Below, one piece after another: positions 1 through 9,360 of a stretch of 14,292 nt of DNA (positions are counted from its first letter, which is position 1; each line of letters starts with the position of its first letter). The notes below the pieces were generated by a model that saw only the letters and a program-made list of their open reading frames with translations, was not told the DNA's origin and did not search any database. A program made the translations under genes and the position numbers. Source of the stretch: Diplocarpon mali (taxonomy: Eukaryota; Ascomycota; Leotiomycetes; Helotiales; Drepanopezizaceae); the NCBI GenBank assembly GCA_024741835.1, contig JAENRP010000632.1:1-14292 (forward strand). Reading direction: 5' to 3'.

Positions 1-54
1 ACGCGCCCTAAGGTGTGGATTCACATTTTGGCCGAGCGGTATTATGCACGACAG
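1..54 (+). repeat. 54-bp direct repeat, copy 1
   Basis: Bases 1-54 match 414-467 perfectly; identity ends at 54/467, where TTATGA and GACTTC follow. The copy starts at the window edge, so its true left end is unknown and 54 bp is a minimum. It contains TGGCCGAGCGG (29-39), which fits the RNA polymerase III A-box pattern TRGYNNARNNG, but there is no convincing B box at a normal distance. Confidence 0.9.
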
Positions 55-413
55 TTATGAGCCCCGTGAGCGCAGCGATAATTCTTTCGCATTCCTCTTG
101 CGCGAGGTTTAGCCGACGTTTCTCGCTTCGAAGTTCTACCGGTAAACCACTTTTCAAAGAATTCGGCAATGATCATACTCGGTTTCGACTGCATCGACAG
201 AAGTTTCGACAGATTTGAATAAAACGACCTCCGACGTATGGCCGAAGAAAAATGCATTCCGGCCCTTCCGACCACCTATTTTCTACTGGCTTAGCGGTCT
301 GTGCGCCATATCTACGCTACCACAGACTGGGCTAGTACTTAGGCCGCTGGAAAAACTGTTCTTCCGGCGACCTAGGGGGTGTGTTGTGCAGAAAATAGGC
401 TAAATATGCTAGT

Positions 414-467
414 ACGCGCCCTAAGGTGTGGATTCACATTTTGGCCGAGCGGTATTATGCACGACAG
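414..467 (+). repeat. 54-bp direct repeat, copy 2
   Basis: This is a perfect match to 1-54. It forms the exact right boundary of the GC-balanced segment: from 468 on, the sequence belongs to the decayed minus-strand gene B. The A-box-like TGGCCGAGCGG is at 442-452. The gene B frame happens to remain open through this copy down to 372, but that part has no counterpart in paralogue A. Confidence 0.9.
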
Positions 468-1403
468 GACTTCTCTATCATATGCTGATTCCACTTGTAG
501 GCCGGGCCTACGAGTTAGATTTTCCTTATTAGTTAGTTCCGCTAAGGGTAGTAGCATTTTCTAAGCAGCAGGAACTACAAATTCCTATCTCTCTGTTTTA
601 TTATTAAAATAGTTTATAGTATACTCGGCGAGATAGATCATCTTTTCTTTTGTAATAAGTAGACTATATTATGACTATTATAGGCCGAGGGTGTTTAAAA
701 TTATCTAATCAGAAAGGGCCAGACTGTTATGCCACGCGGGATCGTCTTTTATAGTCTAAATAGTAGCGTGTATAATAGTGCTTAAGAAACTAATAAATTT
801 TCTACCTCTTACCTTATTGCCTTAGAGTTTCTTTATACCTTCTTAGATAGTGAAATGATTTAACACCTATATAGCCTTTGCCACTAGTTAGTATATCTTA
901 AAAATTTTGCCAAGCCCTTGTAGGGCGTTATTAGCGGTGATATCAGTTATAAAGTAGGTCTGGAAAAGTGTACTACAAATGCTATCTATAAATTGCATTA
1001 ACCTTTTCATATACTTATTTTTCTTATCTCAGTTCTTTTGAAATAAATTAATTAAATTAGCATACCCTTAATACTCTTATAAAAACTTCTCTCGATTAAT
1101 ACCTTTGCCTTAGAGTTCCTTATCTAAGAAATCATCGAAACCTAAGAATCCTTCCTTAATAGTAGAAATTCTATAGTTAAGCACCTTAATAGATAAATTC
1201 AGGAATACCTGCTGTTCTATCTCGCCTAACGTTCTATAGGTGCTTATAATATCTTCTAATAATTAAAGAGTCTTCTTATCTTATGAGAATCCACCTTCTA
1301 ATATTAGTTTATTGCTAGATATTGCCAAAGACTTGCTGCCTAAGGCAATAAGTGATATATTCTTTTTAGGTATGACCTTTTTGCCTATGCTAAGGGGGGC
1401 CAT
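468..1403 (-). pseudogene. Decayed gene B, N-terminal part of an unrecognised paralogous family, truncated
   Basis: Reading the minus strand from an ATG at 1403-1401 gives one frame (starting MAPLSIGKKV) to 468, broken only by TAG/TAA/TGA and without a frameshift. I do not recognise the protein. It is clearly related to the N-terminal part of gene A: both have STY-x-x-LG-(D/E)-IE about 40-60 residues in, EL-x-x-KGI-x-(K/R)-E-x-FL, then AKAI-x-(I/V)-LN, QEG and a basic GN-(R/K)-(I/V)-R-x-R-x-FI block near 870-770, then YSLLI and YFNNK/FFNNK. Palindrome copy 1 (493-515) is read in frame as LTRRPGLQVES, at the place equivalent to copy 4 in gene A. The gene is cut at 467/468 by the GC-balanced repeat segment, losing about two thirds of the length seen in A. 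Function is unknown; a mobile-element or repeated gene is likely because it was subject to RIP. Confidence 0.65.
493..515. repeat. 23-bp palindrome, copy 1 (in gene B)
   Basis: Left arm ACTTGTAGGCC, centre G, right arm GGCCTACGAGT. This is the best-preserved copy, with a single mismatch between arms (C-to-T type). On the minus strand it lies in the gene B frame in the common phase and reads T-R-R-P-G-L-Q-V. It is the copy nearest the non-RIPed segment. Confidence 0.9.
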
Positions 1404-1877
1404 AATAAATTATTTGACAAAAGTGATAAGGTTCCTTACTAAGGAATAAATCTCTAGAAAGAATTTTATTAAGATAGGAGGCTTAGATTAGAAAAGATTA
1501 ATGATAGAAAGACAGTACTAGTAGTATTATTAGTGCTAGTAGGGTTATAGAAGAAGTAAAAAAAAAGTAAAATCGTAGTGCGGGAAAAGGCTTATTTATA
1601 GAGTTTGGAATTGTACTAGTGCATAAAGAAAAAGTGGGTATAATAAGCCTGGAAGTAGGAATAAAAGTGGGATGTAATATATATAAGGACCTACTTTTGG
1701 TAAATAACAATTGTCAAAGGTAAGGACGATATTTCAAAGGTAAGCGTTAGAAAGTTGCATATAAAGGAAATAATTAAAGGATAGATTATATAAAGAATGA
1801 AGTAAATAAAGAATATATATAGAATGGAACAATAGGTTGAGAATAAAGAGGGGCAGGTGTATAGAAGGTAGATAATC
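1404..1877. other. Intergenic region, probable promoter side of gene B
   Basis: No coding frame was found. The plus strand is purine-rich with long A/G runs, so the strand upstream of gene B is pyrimidine-rich, as is common in fungal promoters. It separates the stop of gene A (1878-1889) from the ATG of gene B (1403). I see no terminator, no LTR pair and no palindrome copy here. Confidence 0.45.
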
Positions 1878-2139
1878 CTAAAAAATTCAACTTCTAATTT
1901 GCAATTTCTCTAAATGATTTTTCAAAGGGGGTAGTAGACTCGATTCTCCAGATCGTTCGACTTAATTATCAGTTTTATTATCACTTCGGAGTCTTCTTCT
2001 CTTGCATTAGTTCTCGCTTCTTAGTGATTTTTCAGCTTTAGGGACCTCTCTCAAAGGATCTTCTATTAGTACCCTTAGATTTAGTGGCTGAAGTTTATCC
2101 GAACTATCTTATAGGCTAAAGCTGGCCGAGTCCAACCTT

Positions 2140-2162
2140 ACTCGCGGGCCAGGCTTGCGAGT
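2140..2162. repeat. 23-bp palindrome, copy 2 (in gene A)
   Basis: Left arm ACTCGCGGGCC, centre A, right arm GGCTTGCGAGT, with two arm mismatches. On the minus strand it lies in the gene A frame in the common phase and reads T-R-K-P-G-P-R-V, in the polar C-terminal part of the protein. Confidence 0.9.
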
Positions 2163-3024
2163 CAGTCTTGGCGTCTCTAAGCTTAAGGGTAAAAATAAGG
2201 GATTGGTTCTTAAATCAGGGTCTAGCACTATACTAGTATTACAGCTTATCTCTTTTTCGAATTTTCTTATAATAATATCTTTATTAATTAGTGCATTAGG
2301 CTCTTAAATAGCATTTACTTTATCGCATTATCCTTAAGACTTAAGTCTATAAAGAAGCGACTTAGTATTTGTAATATTCGTCTAAGCCTTAATAAGGGCA
2401 TTAAAGAGCTTCTGATTATATTTTATAAGGTAGATTTTCAATTTATCTTTATTAAGAAGAAATAACTCTTATACTTCGATTATAACTGATAGATCTATCT
2501 AAGAGCGTCGACCAATAATAGCTTTAAAGAGGCTGCCGCAGTTCTTAAGATAAAAAGCTGCCTTGAAAGGTGCAGTAGTCCTACTTATATTAATCTATCG
2601 AGGTACTAGAGGTTGCTTTAGAGCAAAGACTGAAAAGATAAGATTAGAGATTTGAGTCTTATTTTCCAAGGTGTTCTTATTGCGAATGGCTATATAGTTG
2701 TTACAAAAGGCCATAAAACCACTAGTCCTATAAGGATTGTCCGAAAGCATTTTAAGAAGGTGTCCCTATTTTATTATTACTATAATTAGATTGCTATTAT
2801 TAGTAATAGGTCGCAAGATCTCCTTTTGCTTTAATTTTGCGATCATTTAAGCTAGTTGAGATTTTAAACTAAGTGCTTAAGAAGTCTATCGACTTATCTT
2901 CTTCGCAGATAAAGTGAGTTTTACATTTGATTAAGAGCTGACCTACTTATTAAGGCTTCTAGAAGCTGGCCCTTGTCCGATTGGTAGGATCTAATAATCT
3001 AAGACTTGCTTTCTAATAAAATTA

Positions 3025-3047
3025 ACTCATAGGCTAGGACCGCGAGT
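3025..3047. repeat. 23-bp palindrome, copy 3 (in gene A)
   Basis: Left arm ACTCATAGGCT, centre A, right arm GGACCGCGAGT. The left arm has decayed with C-to-T and G-to-A changes. In the gene A frame (minus, common phase) it reads T-R-G-P-S-L-stop-V; the stop is TGA, consistent with an original CGA (Arg). Confidence 0.88.
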
Positions 3048-4410
3048 GAAAATCGGAATTTCTTTATTAGCAGCACTTATATCTCTCTTTATTAAAACGA
3101 CTTAATTATAAAGACTAAGGCCAATCAATTAAGGAGGTTTAGGGTAGGCTATAAGCTGATAGGCTCCTCCACTTTTCGCTATTATAGCTAAGAGGTAGAG
3201 TCTATAATGCATCCAAAGGACTTATTAAGTAAGACTAAATATCATATTATAAAGAAAATAAGAAGGTATAGAGGTCGCGTTATCTATAGGGCAGAAGTGA
3301 TAAAGGTATATCTCTACTTCTTATCTTATAATAGAGAGGAATGTACTTATAAAAGCACTATTATTAGTAGTAAAATTGTCGGTTAGGAAGCGGTATCCGA
3401 AGGGTTTAGGCATTATAATTAACCCTTCTTCCTTTATTTCCTCTTACTATTTATTACTTAATAATATCGAAAAGAAAGAGTTATTCTATTTAATCGGCTT
3501 TAACGCCTTTAAGGCTTCAGGATCAGCCTTGAATTTTACAGCACTTAGAGATGCCTCTATTATTAATAGGTTGGATTTGCATATCTTTGAAGAGACAAAG
3601 AATTGATTATTAAGGTAGATTAGAAAAAGATCGATATCTTCTACTATATAGAGAAGTTTAAGGTATTTAATAGTTTTATTAATATCAAATCCTTTATAAT
3701 TAAGACTATAGTAAACCGAAAGAGAGCAAATATAAAGGTCGCAAAGTCTTCTCCCTTCGATTCCTACGCTAGGAAGATACTATCGAAAGCAAGTCTTTAT
3801 TATAGAGGATACTTAAATGTTATATCGTTCTCTAAGCTTAAGGTTGAGAATGACCGATTGAGGCACGTTGCTATAATTACAAATGTCCTAATCAATAGAT
3901 TCCTCTTTGCATTCTCTTTCTTATAAGACAAAATAGTCTCGCTTAGCATCTGAGAGACTAGGTTCTTGACTTTTATAATTATTAAAGAATTGAATAATAT
4001 CTATAGGGGCGAACTTGTTTAGGATAAGCTATTAAATCTATCTAATAGCTCTCTTAATTGTCTTTAGAGTAATAGGAATAGGGTCTTCCCCTATATTGTC
4101 GTTTTTAAAACGGTTGTATATAAATATAAAGAAGTCAAGAACTAGCTCCTTTAAGTTATTAGGAAAGGAGTCTAAGTGAGCGCGCAATCCTTTGGTTTTA
4201 AATTGCAAATTAGCTAAGGTAGCTATTAAATGATTTATCTTTCTTAAAGGTCGAGCTAAAATAGGTTGTTCAATTAGAGGAGAGTCCCTTGAAGATTCCG
4301 AAAATTCCAAAGAGGCTATACTAAGCGTTTAAGCAGTTTGTTCGACAGCGGTTTTTAAAATCATTTCGGCAAAAGGTAGGTTAGGTCCAGTTCTAAAATT
4401 CTCATTTCTA

Positions 4411-4433
4411 ACTCCTAGTCCAGGACTGCGAGT
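4411..4433. repeat. 23-bp palindrome, copy 4 (in gene A)
   Basis: Left arm ACTCCTAGTCC, centre A, right arm GGACTGCGAGT. In the gene A frame (minus, common phase) it reads T-R-S-P-G-L-G-V. It sits at the position matching copy 1 in paralogue B. The flank GTGATTTG before ACTCGC on the minus strand is shared with copy 8. Confidence 0.9.
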
Positions 4434-5279
4434 CAAATCACGTAGTTTAGCACTTATTATATCTTTAGATTAAGAAGCGAATTTCAAGGCAGGCTTAACC
4501 ATAAATAACTAATTCCCTTTTTTATTATTAAAGAAATCTCATTTAAACCTTAGTATAGGAGTCTAGTTCTCTTTTAAAATAAGCAAACTATAAGTAGACG
4601 CGCGGAGCCTTAGTATATTGATAATAGTACTATTAGGTAGGGTAATATCTATAGCTTAATTTGATCTTTTTATAGCTTTATCAGCTGCTATAAGTACTGC
4701 ATTAGATAAGCCTATAAATCTGCGACTGCGAATTCGATTGCCTTAGAATTTTACTACTCCTTCTTAAATGATAAAGAAATTGAGAATCTAAATAGCTTTA
4801 GCTATAGGAGTGTTTTCTTTGAGAATTTTTAATAACACTTGCCTTTTATTATTAGAATCAATATTTATTAGAAAGCGCGAATGAAACAGGAGTCCTCTCT
4901 TATTAGTGGCTAAATTATCCAGTCGTTAGATAGATTCTTCTCTTTTATCTTAGTCCATTTTGAAAGTATCGGCCAAGGTTATGTATTAATCTGCGTCAGC
5001 TAAGAATTCCTCTTTAGAGATTCCCTTTAGTCTTAATTCTTCAGTTAGGAAGTTGTTAAATTAGAGAATTCTAAGGGCCACTTAGGTTAAAAGGTTGTTA
5101 ATAGCATTCGCGTAAGCTAAAAGGAGTTTTTATTACTCTATATCTCCTAAGGCTGCGTAGGTCGATTTAAAGCTCTCTAATAATACAATAGCTCTACTGT
5201 CCTAAGAGAAGTTTATAACTAGTGCTTATTTATCTCCTATCGCAGTAGATAAAACCATTTGTGAGTTCTTTAAAGGCAT

Positions 5280-5551
5280 ATTACTTATAAAAGATGGGGA
5301 GTATAAATAAGAGAATTTAATAAGATATAAGATTAAAAGCGCATACAAGCTGCAATAGGTTTGCTTTATATATATCAAGGAAATTGGACTTTTTATTTAT
5401 TATTTAAGGAAAGTAATAGGAATATTATAATTAAAGGCCAATATCAAGAATGCAAAATAAGTCAAAGCAGGCAAGAATTTAAGGTGATCCTAAAAGATCC
5501 ATATCTTAAATAATAAAGGAGGCGACCTCGCCGAAAATGTAAAAATAAGGA
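5280..5551. other. Gap between gypsy pol end and gene A start
   Basis: There is no coding frame. It is AT-rich and purine-rich on the plus strand, so pyrimidine-rich upstream of the gene A ATG. A gypsy 3' LTR would be expected here if gene A is independent, but I could not find a matching repeat upstream of gag. This leaves open that gene A is a third ORF of the retroelement. Confidence 0.4.
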
Positions 5552-5672
5552 TTAGAGGAAGGTAAGACAATTGATAGGCTAGAAAATCGTTTAGTATTCC
5601 TACTTGCGTTCTTCAGATATTTTAGGAATAATAACTTAAGGTTGCGATTAATTAGGTATTTTAATATTCTTC

Positions 5673-5695
5673 ACTCGTAGGACCGGCTTATAAGT
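5673..5695. repeat. 23-bp palindrome, copy 5 (in gypsy pol, after integrase)
   Basis: Left arm ACTCGTAGGAC, centre C, right arm GGCTTATAAGT. In the pol frame (minus, common phase) it reads T-Y-K-P-V-L-R-V, in the C-terminal tail past the GPF module. The minus-strand flank is AATTTG. Confidence 0.88.
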
Positions 5696-7107
5696 CAAAT
5701 TAGAAAAATCTTAGTCTTTATCTAAGGGTTTAAAATTGCTTATATTGCTATCAGTTCCTGCAGAAGATTCAGAGGTTGTATTAATTTCTAATTCGTCTTC
5801 TAAAGGGAATAAGGTCTGGTCGCGTTGATAAAAGCGCTTTAGTCGGTTGGCTGCGAAGGTTCCTTTAATATCGACTCCGTTAAATTCCTAAAGAGAATAG
5901 TATCCCTTTTCTTCCTACTTAGATTTAACCTTAAATGGACCAAGCTATCGATAGTCAAGTTTAGTATCAGCTAATATATCAATACTTCTTATAACGTTAT
6001 AGACTAGGATAAGATCATCTTTTCAAATAGGGTGCGTTTTAAGTACTTTAGAAGTAGCTTATGCTTCCTTAGCTTTTTCCTAATATCGTTTCTTTTATAG
6101 AATGATTTCCTTTATATCTATATCTTAAAGCTTAAGTTGTTAGCATCTTATTGCTAGTAAATCGGAACGGTTCTGAATTTGACTATAGTTAAACAATCTC
6201 TAAATAGGCTATTGGGATTTAAGAGGGAGCTATGCCTCTCTGTTATAAATAAGGAAAAATAGTATAACTCCAGTCGGTTTATAGATTATCGTTCGATAAG
6301 CAAAGAGTATTTTATAAAAGTATTTTATCTAATTCTTAAATCCTCTATAGGTAACTTTAGATAGCTTATCTAAAATATTGCAATATCCTTACTCTACTAT
6401 TCCATTAGCTTTCGAGTTATATGCTAAGATTTGAACCTGTTTGATGCTATATTTTCGCGAAAAAGCTTTAATTACTCCTTTATTTTCAAGGCCTCTATTA
6501 ACAGTTAGTCTGCTAAAAAGTCTATAGCAACAGACTACGTCTTTCTAAAGGAACTTTGCAATAGATTCAAAGTTAGCAGATCTTAAAGGTTGTCCTTTAA
6601 GCCATCTTAATAGGTCTTCCTTTATTAGAATAAAATATATAATCCCATTTTCGGTTATTAATACTTATATAATATTAAGACTAACTTTATAGAAAAGGCC
6701 TAATGGCCAGGTTAGGAATAGAGGATTCTCTTTATAACTAGGTTTTCGTTTCTAATAGGGGACGCAACTTTTCACAAAGGCTTTGCAATCCTTAAAAGAA
6801 CCTTTTTAAAAGAATTTCCTTAAGAGTTAGTGGTAGGTGGACTCAGCTCCTTAGTAGCCAGTCTCCTTGTGAATATCTTAAATAGCCTTAGCTTGCAGTT
6901 TGTTATCATTTAAATAGAGCTATATAAGAAATGAGTTATTACTCCTTTTGAACAATTGTCTTTCTTATACTAAATAAATCAGAGCTTTAGCTTTGAATTT
7001 CTAAAAATCCTTAGGAGCAACTATCTTTAGTTGTTTAAGCGTGATTAAAAATTTTGCGATTTCTTTAGAGTCACTTGAGTAGTTAGGTGATAAAATTCTC
7101 TTATTTG

Positions 7108-7130
7108 ACTCGCGGGCTAGGACCGCGAGT
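7108..7130. repeat. 23-bp palindrome, copy 6 (RNase H-integrase linker)
   Basis: Left arm ACTCGCGGGCT, centre A, right arm GGACCGCGAGT, extended by G/C to 25 bp. The pol frame passes through it unchanged (RNase H and integrase are in the same frame), but in a different phase from the other coding copies, reading L-A-V-L-A-R-E-S. On the minus strand, ACTCG is doubled at its entry (ACTCGACTCGCGG). Confidence 0.9.
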
Positions 7131-9074
7131 CGAGTCCCTTTAAGGCGATATATTAATAGATAACTAACTTCGTTCTTTACTTACTTATTAATATCTATTT
7201 CGTCTTTTTCAATCAAATCAGAAGGGTAAGAACGAGTTCTTCTTAAAAGGCCGTTAGCGGTAGTGTTTTTCATTCCTGGAATGTGTTTGACTTCAAAGTC
7301 CATTAGTCTTATTTAAGCAATCCATTTTATTAGCAAGGCTCTAGGTAGGTCGCTTGCAGCTCTATTCAGTTGTTCTACTAGCACTTTAGCATTAATTTCA
7401 AAGATAAAGTAAGTGCTATAAAGGTCGCTTCTTATCTTTTTTATTGCTTTTAAGGCTCCTTTATATTCCTATTTAATAGTATTATACTTTATCTTCGCTG
7501 GATTCTAAAGACTACTTTCAAAGCGAGCTAGATGTCTTCTCTACTAGCTATTAGCTTATTGAAGGACGGCACTTTATCTGATTAAGCTTGCGTCAACTGT
7601 TAGTATAATTAGCTTAGCATCAGCTCTATAGTCTATTTTAATCAGATATAGCGCTTTAAGCAACGCCTGCTTTAGTTGTTTTATAGCCTCTATTTAGGGT
7701 TCCTCCTACTGAAACTCAGCCCCTTTCCAGAATAAGGAATAAATAGGTGCTGCCTTTTTAGCAAAATCCTTGATCTATATGCGATAGTATACTATAATGC
7801 TAATGAACGCGCGAGCTTCTGCTATATCGTCATACTTCTTCCATTTGTCGATTTTAAGTACTTTAGCCCTTTGAGGACTTCGGCTATTGGAATCTGTAAT
7901 AAAACTAACAATTTCCATTAATAGGAGATAGTATTATAACTTCGGACTAACTATTGCTCCTGCCCTTTCGAATTGTATAAGTACCTAGTCTAGGTTCTGA
8001 ATGTATTCTATTATAAATCGTTATATGCTAAGGAGAACTTCTTCGTAGTTATAAAATGATCTTGATCCTTTTACTCCTATATCGTCTATATAAGGGAGTG
8101 CAATATTAGGTATGCAATCTACTAGTATCTTATAGATTACTTAGACAAATTAAGCGATCGAATTTGTAACCTCTTAAGGTAATCTTATCATCTGAAGTAG
8201 CTTAAGAGGGGTTTGAATTGCTATTATATCTCTTGATTTAATATTAAGAATAAATTGATTATATTTAGAAAAGAAGTTAATAAGAGAGCTGCGGGTTAAT
8301 CCTGCGAATTTATTTAAGAACTCATCTATATTCGGAGGAATGTTGGCGTCTTTAACAGTTACTCGGTTCATCTCTACTACTGCTATTATTAGTTTATAAG
8401 TTCCCTTCTCTTTTTTAGCAACTAGGAACTATTTATTCTTATAAGGGCTATTATAGAACTCGAGAACACCTTGCTTTAGCTTATCCTTTAACATTTCAAT
8501 TACCTTTTCTTAAAGAGCTTTAGGGACCTTAAATGTTTTCTCTTGCCAAGCTTTATAAGGTATTGTCTTAATCTTAATATAAGGTATGACTTCTTCTCGA
8601 ATCTGACCTAGTTCCGTCTAGTTAAAAGCTAAGGCGTCCTCTCGATTTATCAAGGTTTTATAAAGGAGTTCGCGTTCTTACTCTATTAAGTCATCTCCAA
8701 TTTTCAATATATCGAAACGTTCTTTTATTAGCCGATATCCGATGGGTTTATTAGAAAATCTGCCTATAATGAACTTGTCGAATTTGCCACCCAGCTTCGG
8801 AGGTCGACGCTTCTTATCTTATTTAAACTAATTATCCAGTCCTCTAGGCTTTGAGCTATTAAAGATTCCCTAATCCACTAGTCGTACTTTGTTAGCCTTG
8901 CTTTTATATATAGTTTGAATATTAGCTAGTACTATGCTTTTCTACTTCTTTCCTTTTTTATTAAATCCTATAAAACGGTCCGAATTTTCCTTTTTAAAAA
9001 TAAATAAAAGATTTTCTAAGTCGTCAATTTGAAGTGCGTAAATGGAAATATTATTAGTAATTTTATTATTTTTC

Positions 9075-9097
9075 ACTTGCGGGTCTGGCCTATAAGT
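9075..9097. repeat. 23-bp palindrome, copy 7 (protease-RT linker)
   Basis: Left arm ACTTGCGGGTC, centre T, right arm GGCCTATAAGT. In the pol frame (minus, common phase) it reads T-Y-R-P-D-P-Q-V, in the low-complexity linker ahead of the RT domain. Confidence 0.88.
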
Positions 9098-9236
9098 GGT
9101 TTTTAGGTTTTTTAAAATGATTAATAAATTATCAAAATTTGTAAAATAAACTCTCTTCTCTACCTTATTTTTCTTTTTTCTTAATTATTAAGCTAATAAA
9201 ACGCTAATTGCACTATTTTTCAAAATTCTAGATTTG

Positions 9237-9259
9237 ACTCCTGGTCTAGGACTGCAAAT
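9237..9259. repeat. 23-bp palindrome, copy 8 (protease-RT linker)
   Basis: Left arm ACTCCTGGTCT, centre A, right arm GGACTGCAAAT. In the pol frame (minus, common phase) it reads I-C-S-P-R-P-G-V. The symmetry extends outward: GATTTG on the left and CAAATC on the right, giving a 35-bp imperfect palindrome (9231-9265). Confidence 0.88.
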
Positions 9260-9360
9260 CAAATCACTATTATTCAAAATCGACAAACTTACCTTTCTTT
9301 CGCTATAACTCCTCGCTAGGTGCCTTCTCTTACTAGTATTAAGCCTAGCCCTTATGCTAG

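Larger units (their letters stand above)
1..467. other. GC-balanced, CpG-rich, non-RIPed repeat segment
   Basis: This stretch differs sharply from everything to its right: CG is frequent, CA and TG are present at normal levels, and there is no TA excess. It begins and ends with the same 54-bp sequence, 413 bp apart, so it is either one period of a tandem or satellite repeat entering the window, or a short element with terminal direct repeats. Its right edge falls exactly at the end of the second repeat copy, inside decayed gene B. Short open frames exist on both strands, but none resembles a known protein and I call no gene. The lack of RIP-type mutations suggests that it arrived after the neighbouring DNA was mutated, or that it is too short or too rare to trigger RIP. 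Its identity is unknown. Confidence 0.6.
1878..5279 (-). pseudogene. Decayed gene A, 1,134-codon unrecognised protein, paralogue of gene B
   Basis: From ATG 5279-5277 (MPLKNSQMVL) the minus strand keeps one frame for 3.4 kb to TGA 1889-1887 or TAG 1880-1878. About fifty in-frame stops interrupt it, nearly all TAG/TAA, as expected if CAG, CAA and TGG codons were hit by RIP; no frameshift is needed. The N-terminal third matches gene B. The longest stop-free piece (4310-4038) is helical-looking and ends KTIKRAIR. The middle part (about 3500-3200) is hydrophobic and aromatic. The C-terminal part (2100-1890) is polar, with basic KRRRLRS. Three palindromes are read in frame: 4411-4433 as LTRSPGLGV, 3025-3047 as FTRGPSL-stop-V, and 2140-2162 as LTRKPGPRV. 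I see no transposase, polymerase or nuclease motif. It begins 273-300 bp after the gypsy pol end in the same direction, so it could be a separate repeated gene or a third ORF of the retroelement. Confidence 0.65.

Noticed and set aside
29..39. TGGCCGAGCGG as a polymerase III A box or tRNA/SINE head
   Set aside because: It fits the A-box pattern, but no good B box lies 30-60 bp downstream (nearest weak candidates near 131-141 and 181-192) and no tRNA fold was seen.
15..275. Short open frames on both strands in the GC-balanced segment
   Set aside because: Open frames of 60-80 codons are expected by chance at this composition; no recognisable domain or fungal gene signals.
1498..1710. A 70-codon minus-strand open frame rich in Ser, Thr, Leu and Phe
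   Set aside because: It lies in a purine-rich gap and merely reflects the pyrimidine-rich complement; no homology to the neighbouring genes.
2341..3375. A plus-strand frame that looks protein-like, continued by TTG-started frames at 3376-3606 and 3603-4050
   Set aside because: It needs two frameshifts, while the minus-strand gene A frame runs through the whole region with none and matches paralogue B upstream. It is probably an antisense shadow of gene A.
8281..8315. A stretch (GCTGCGGG...CCTGCGAA) resembling a thirteenth palindrome
   Set aside because: It has transversions from the consensus in the left arm and lies in the conserved RT sequence FAGLTRSSL, where family members have coding sequence; the similarity is best taken as chance.
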